Below, in pieces: positions 5,281 through 6,407 of a DNA stretch of 6,407 bases. The notes beneath the pieces are model-generated. The model did no database searches and had not been told where the DNA came from. It saw only the letters and a list, made by a program, of their open reading frames with translations. The stretch is from NCBI GenBank assembly GCA_964399465.1, contig CAYNRA010000117.1:1-6407 (forward strand). Direction: 5' to 3'. Every line of letters starts with the position of its first letter. The first letter of the stretch is position 1. The position numbers and the translations under genes are program-made. Source of the stretch: CAYNRA01 sp964399465 (GTDB taxonomy: Bacteria; Bacteroidota; Bacteroidia; Cytophagales; Spirosomataceae).

Positions 5281-6407
5281 ATGCAAGTATTTTCCAAAAC
5301 CACGTTTAAATTGGGTCTTGAATGCCCAAACAAACTTTATTTCGCGAATGACAAGTCTTTTGCCAATCAGAAAATAGAAGATTCATTTTTGCAATATCTA
5401 GCATCTGGTGGTTTTCAGGTGGAAGCATTGGCGCGGTTGCATTATCCGAACGGAAAAAAGATTGATGCTGCCTCCTACGAATACGAATTAGCCGCCACGT
5501 TAACAAAAAATGCACTCACTGAAGAAAATACGGTGCTCTTTGATGCCGCTTTCCTTGTGGATGGTTTTTATTCGCGTTGCGATATCATCGAAAAAAAAGG
5601 AAATAAAATCCGGTTAATTGAAGTAAAAGCCAAAACTTTTGACCCCAAAGAAGAATACACGTTCAAAGGAGTTCGAGGTGGTCTCGTATCTACATGGAAA
5701 CCCTATTTGTTTGATTTGGCGTTTCAAAAGCAAGTCATCCAATGGGCATATCCTGATCTTCAAGTGGAGGCATACCTATTCATGGCAGATAAAACCAAGG
5801 TTGCTACTATTGACGGGCTAAACCAACTCTTCAGAGTGAAAGAAGGCGGGAAATCTAGAAAAGACATCGTAACAACTGTCACTTCTCTAGCAGAAATTGG
5901 CTCATCTGTCTTGACAGAAGTCAATATGAACGAGTTGATTGATGAAATCCTAGAAGATAAACATGCTTGTTATGCAAAATGGCCCTTTTCTGTGGCAGTT
6001 CAGCAGTTCAAAAAGAACTATTTTGAGAAAACATACGCACATGCGCCCATTGCAGCAAGTGCTTGCAAAGCGTGTGAGTTCAAAGCCAGCCAAGAAGAAA
6101 AAGCAAACGGTTTACAGTCTGGATTTGAGTATTGTTTCAAAAAACAATTGAATTGGCAAGACAGCGATTTCAGCCAACCGAATATTTTGGAAATTTGGAA
6201 TTTCAAGGGAAAAATATTGGATAAATTAGTCGAAGAGAAACGACTCCTTTTGTACCAAACGACTGATAAGGATTTTGTAGTAAAACCAGTCAAAAATAAA
6301 GTACCAGAAAAAAATAAAATTTCAGTAACAGAAAGACGCTTGATTCAAGCTCAAAAAGCAAGAAGTGGCGACACAACCGTCTATGTAGAGCAAGAAGGTC
6401 TAAAAGA
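5281..6407 (+). CDS. DUF2779 protein with Cas4/RecB-like PD-(D/E)XK nuclease module, partial (C-terminus beyond right edge)
   Basis: The frame is open for 375 codons from ATG 5281, which is preceded by an in-frame TAA at 5260-5262. LGLECPNKLYF (11-21) supplies the first cysteine, C15. The nuclease core is FDAAFLVDG (87-95), YSRCDII (97-103) and LIEVKAKT (112-119), giving D101, E114 and K116 as the likely metal-binding and catalytic residues. Q151/Q154 and Y157 stand where the RecB/Cas4 QhxxY motif is expected. SACKACEF (260-267) and SGFEYC (280-285) supply C262, C265 and C285, completing a C-n-CxxC-n-C iron-sulfur pattern as in Cas4 and AddB. The segment ILEIWNFKGK followed by the basic linker (SVTERRLIQAQKA) is typical of DUF2779 proteins. 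Their C-terminal domain, which I recall as exonuclease-like, would begin just past the window. A role in DNA processing or defence is inferred from the family. It is transcribed divergently from the paralogue array. Confidence 0.88.
   Translation, partial: MQVFSKTTFKLGLECPNKLYFANDKSFANQKIEDSFLQYLASGGFQVEALARLHYPNGKKIDAASYEYELAATLTKNALTEENTVLFDAAFLVDGFYSRCDIIEKKGNKIRLIEVKAKTFDPKEEYTFKGVRGGLVSTWKPYLFDLAFQKQVIQWAYPDLQVEAYLFMADKTKVATIDGLNQLFRVKEGGKSRKDIVTTVTSLAEIGSSVLTEVNMNELIDEILEDKHACYAKWPFSVAVQQFKKNYFEKTYAHAPIAASACKACEFKASQEEKANGLQSGFEYCFKKQLNWQDSDFSQPNILEIWNFKGKILDKLVEEKRLLLYQTTDKDFVVKPVKNKVPEKNKISVTERRLIQAQKARSGDTTVYVEQEGLK

Overview
The window looks like an AT-rich chromosomal segment of a member of the Bacteroidota. 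The best evidence is promoter architecture. Upstream of the genes I find the TTTG / TAnnTTTG (-33/-7) promoter pair typical of this phylum, with 20-21 nt spacers. I see no clear Shine-Dalgarno sequences. The C-terminal part of the DUF2779 protein and the WYL regulator also look like Bacteroidota-type homologues. There are no rRNA or tRNA genes, CRISPR arrays or transposase genes.

Layout, left to right. (i) 1-670, minus: 5' part of a WYL-domain transcriptional regulator that runs off the left edge. (ii) 671-942: its promoter, an intrinsic terminator for the next unit, and a perfect 16-bp palindrome. (iii) 943-1975, minus: a two-gene unit encoding a 257-aa and a 93-aa protein of unknown function, richer in GC than its surroundings. 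(iv) 1976-2259: a structured leader and a promoter. (v) 2260-4693, minus: a tandem array of three paralogous genes (about 249, 241 and 242 aa) of a family I do not recognise. The third is interrupted by a run of 10 N that I believe is a false gap. (vi) 4694-5280: a divergent intergenic region of almost 590 bp. (vii) 5281-6407, plus: 5' part of a DUF2779 protein with a Cas4/RecB-like PD-(D/E)XK nuclease module and a four-cysteine iron-sulfur signature, running off the right edge.

The most interesting signal is regulatory. The three minus-strand units (WYL gene, 257/93 operon, paralogue array) each have a Bacteroidota promoter. Each is preceded at nearly constant distance (41-43 nt from the ACC to the -7 box) by the same element, ACC-nn-TTAATAA. 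Two of these promoters match at 22 of 30 aligned positions. A looser copy sits just before the DUF2779 start codon. I infer that the units are co-regulated, possibly by the WYL protein, since WYL repressors such as CapW and BrxR control anti-phage systems. A WYL regulator, a Cas4-like nuclease, unknown proteins and a tandem paralogue array together would fit an accessory or defence island. The sequence alone does not prove that function.
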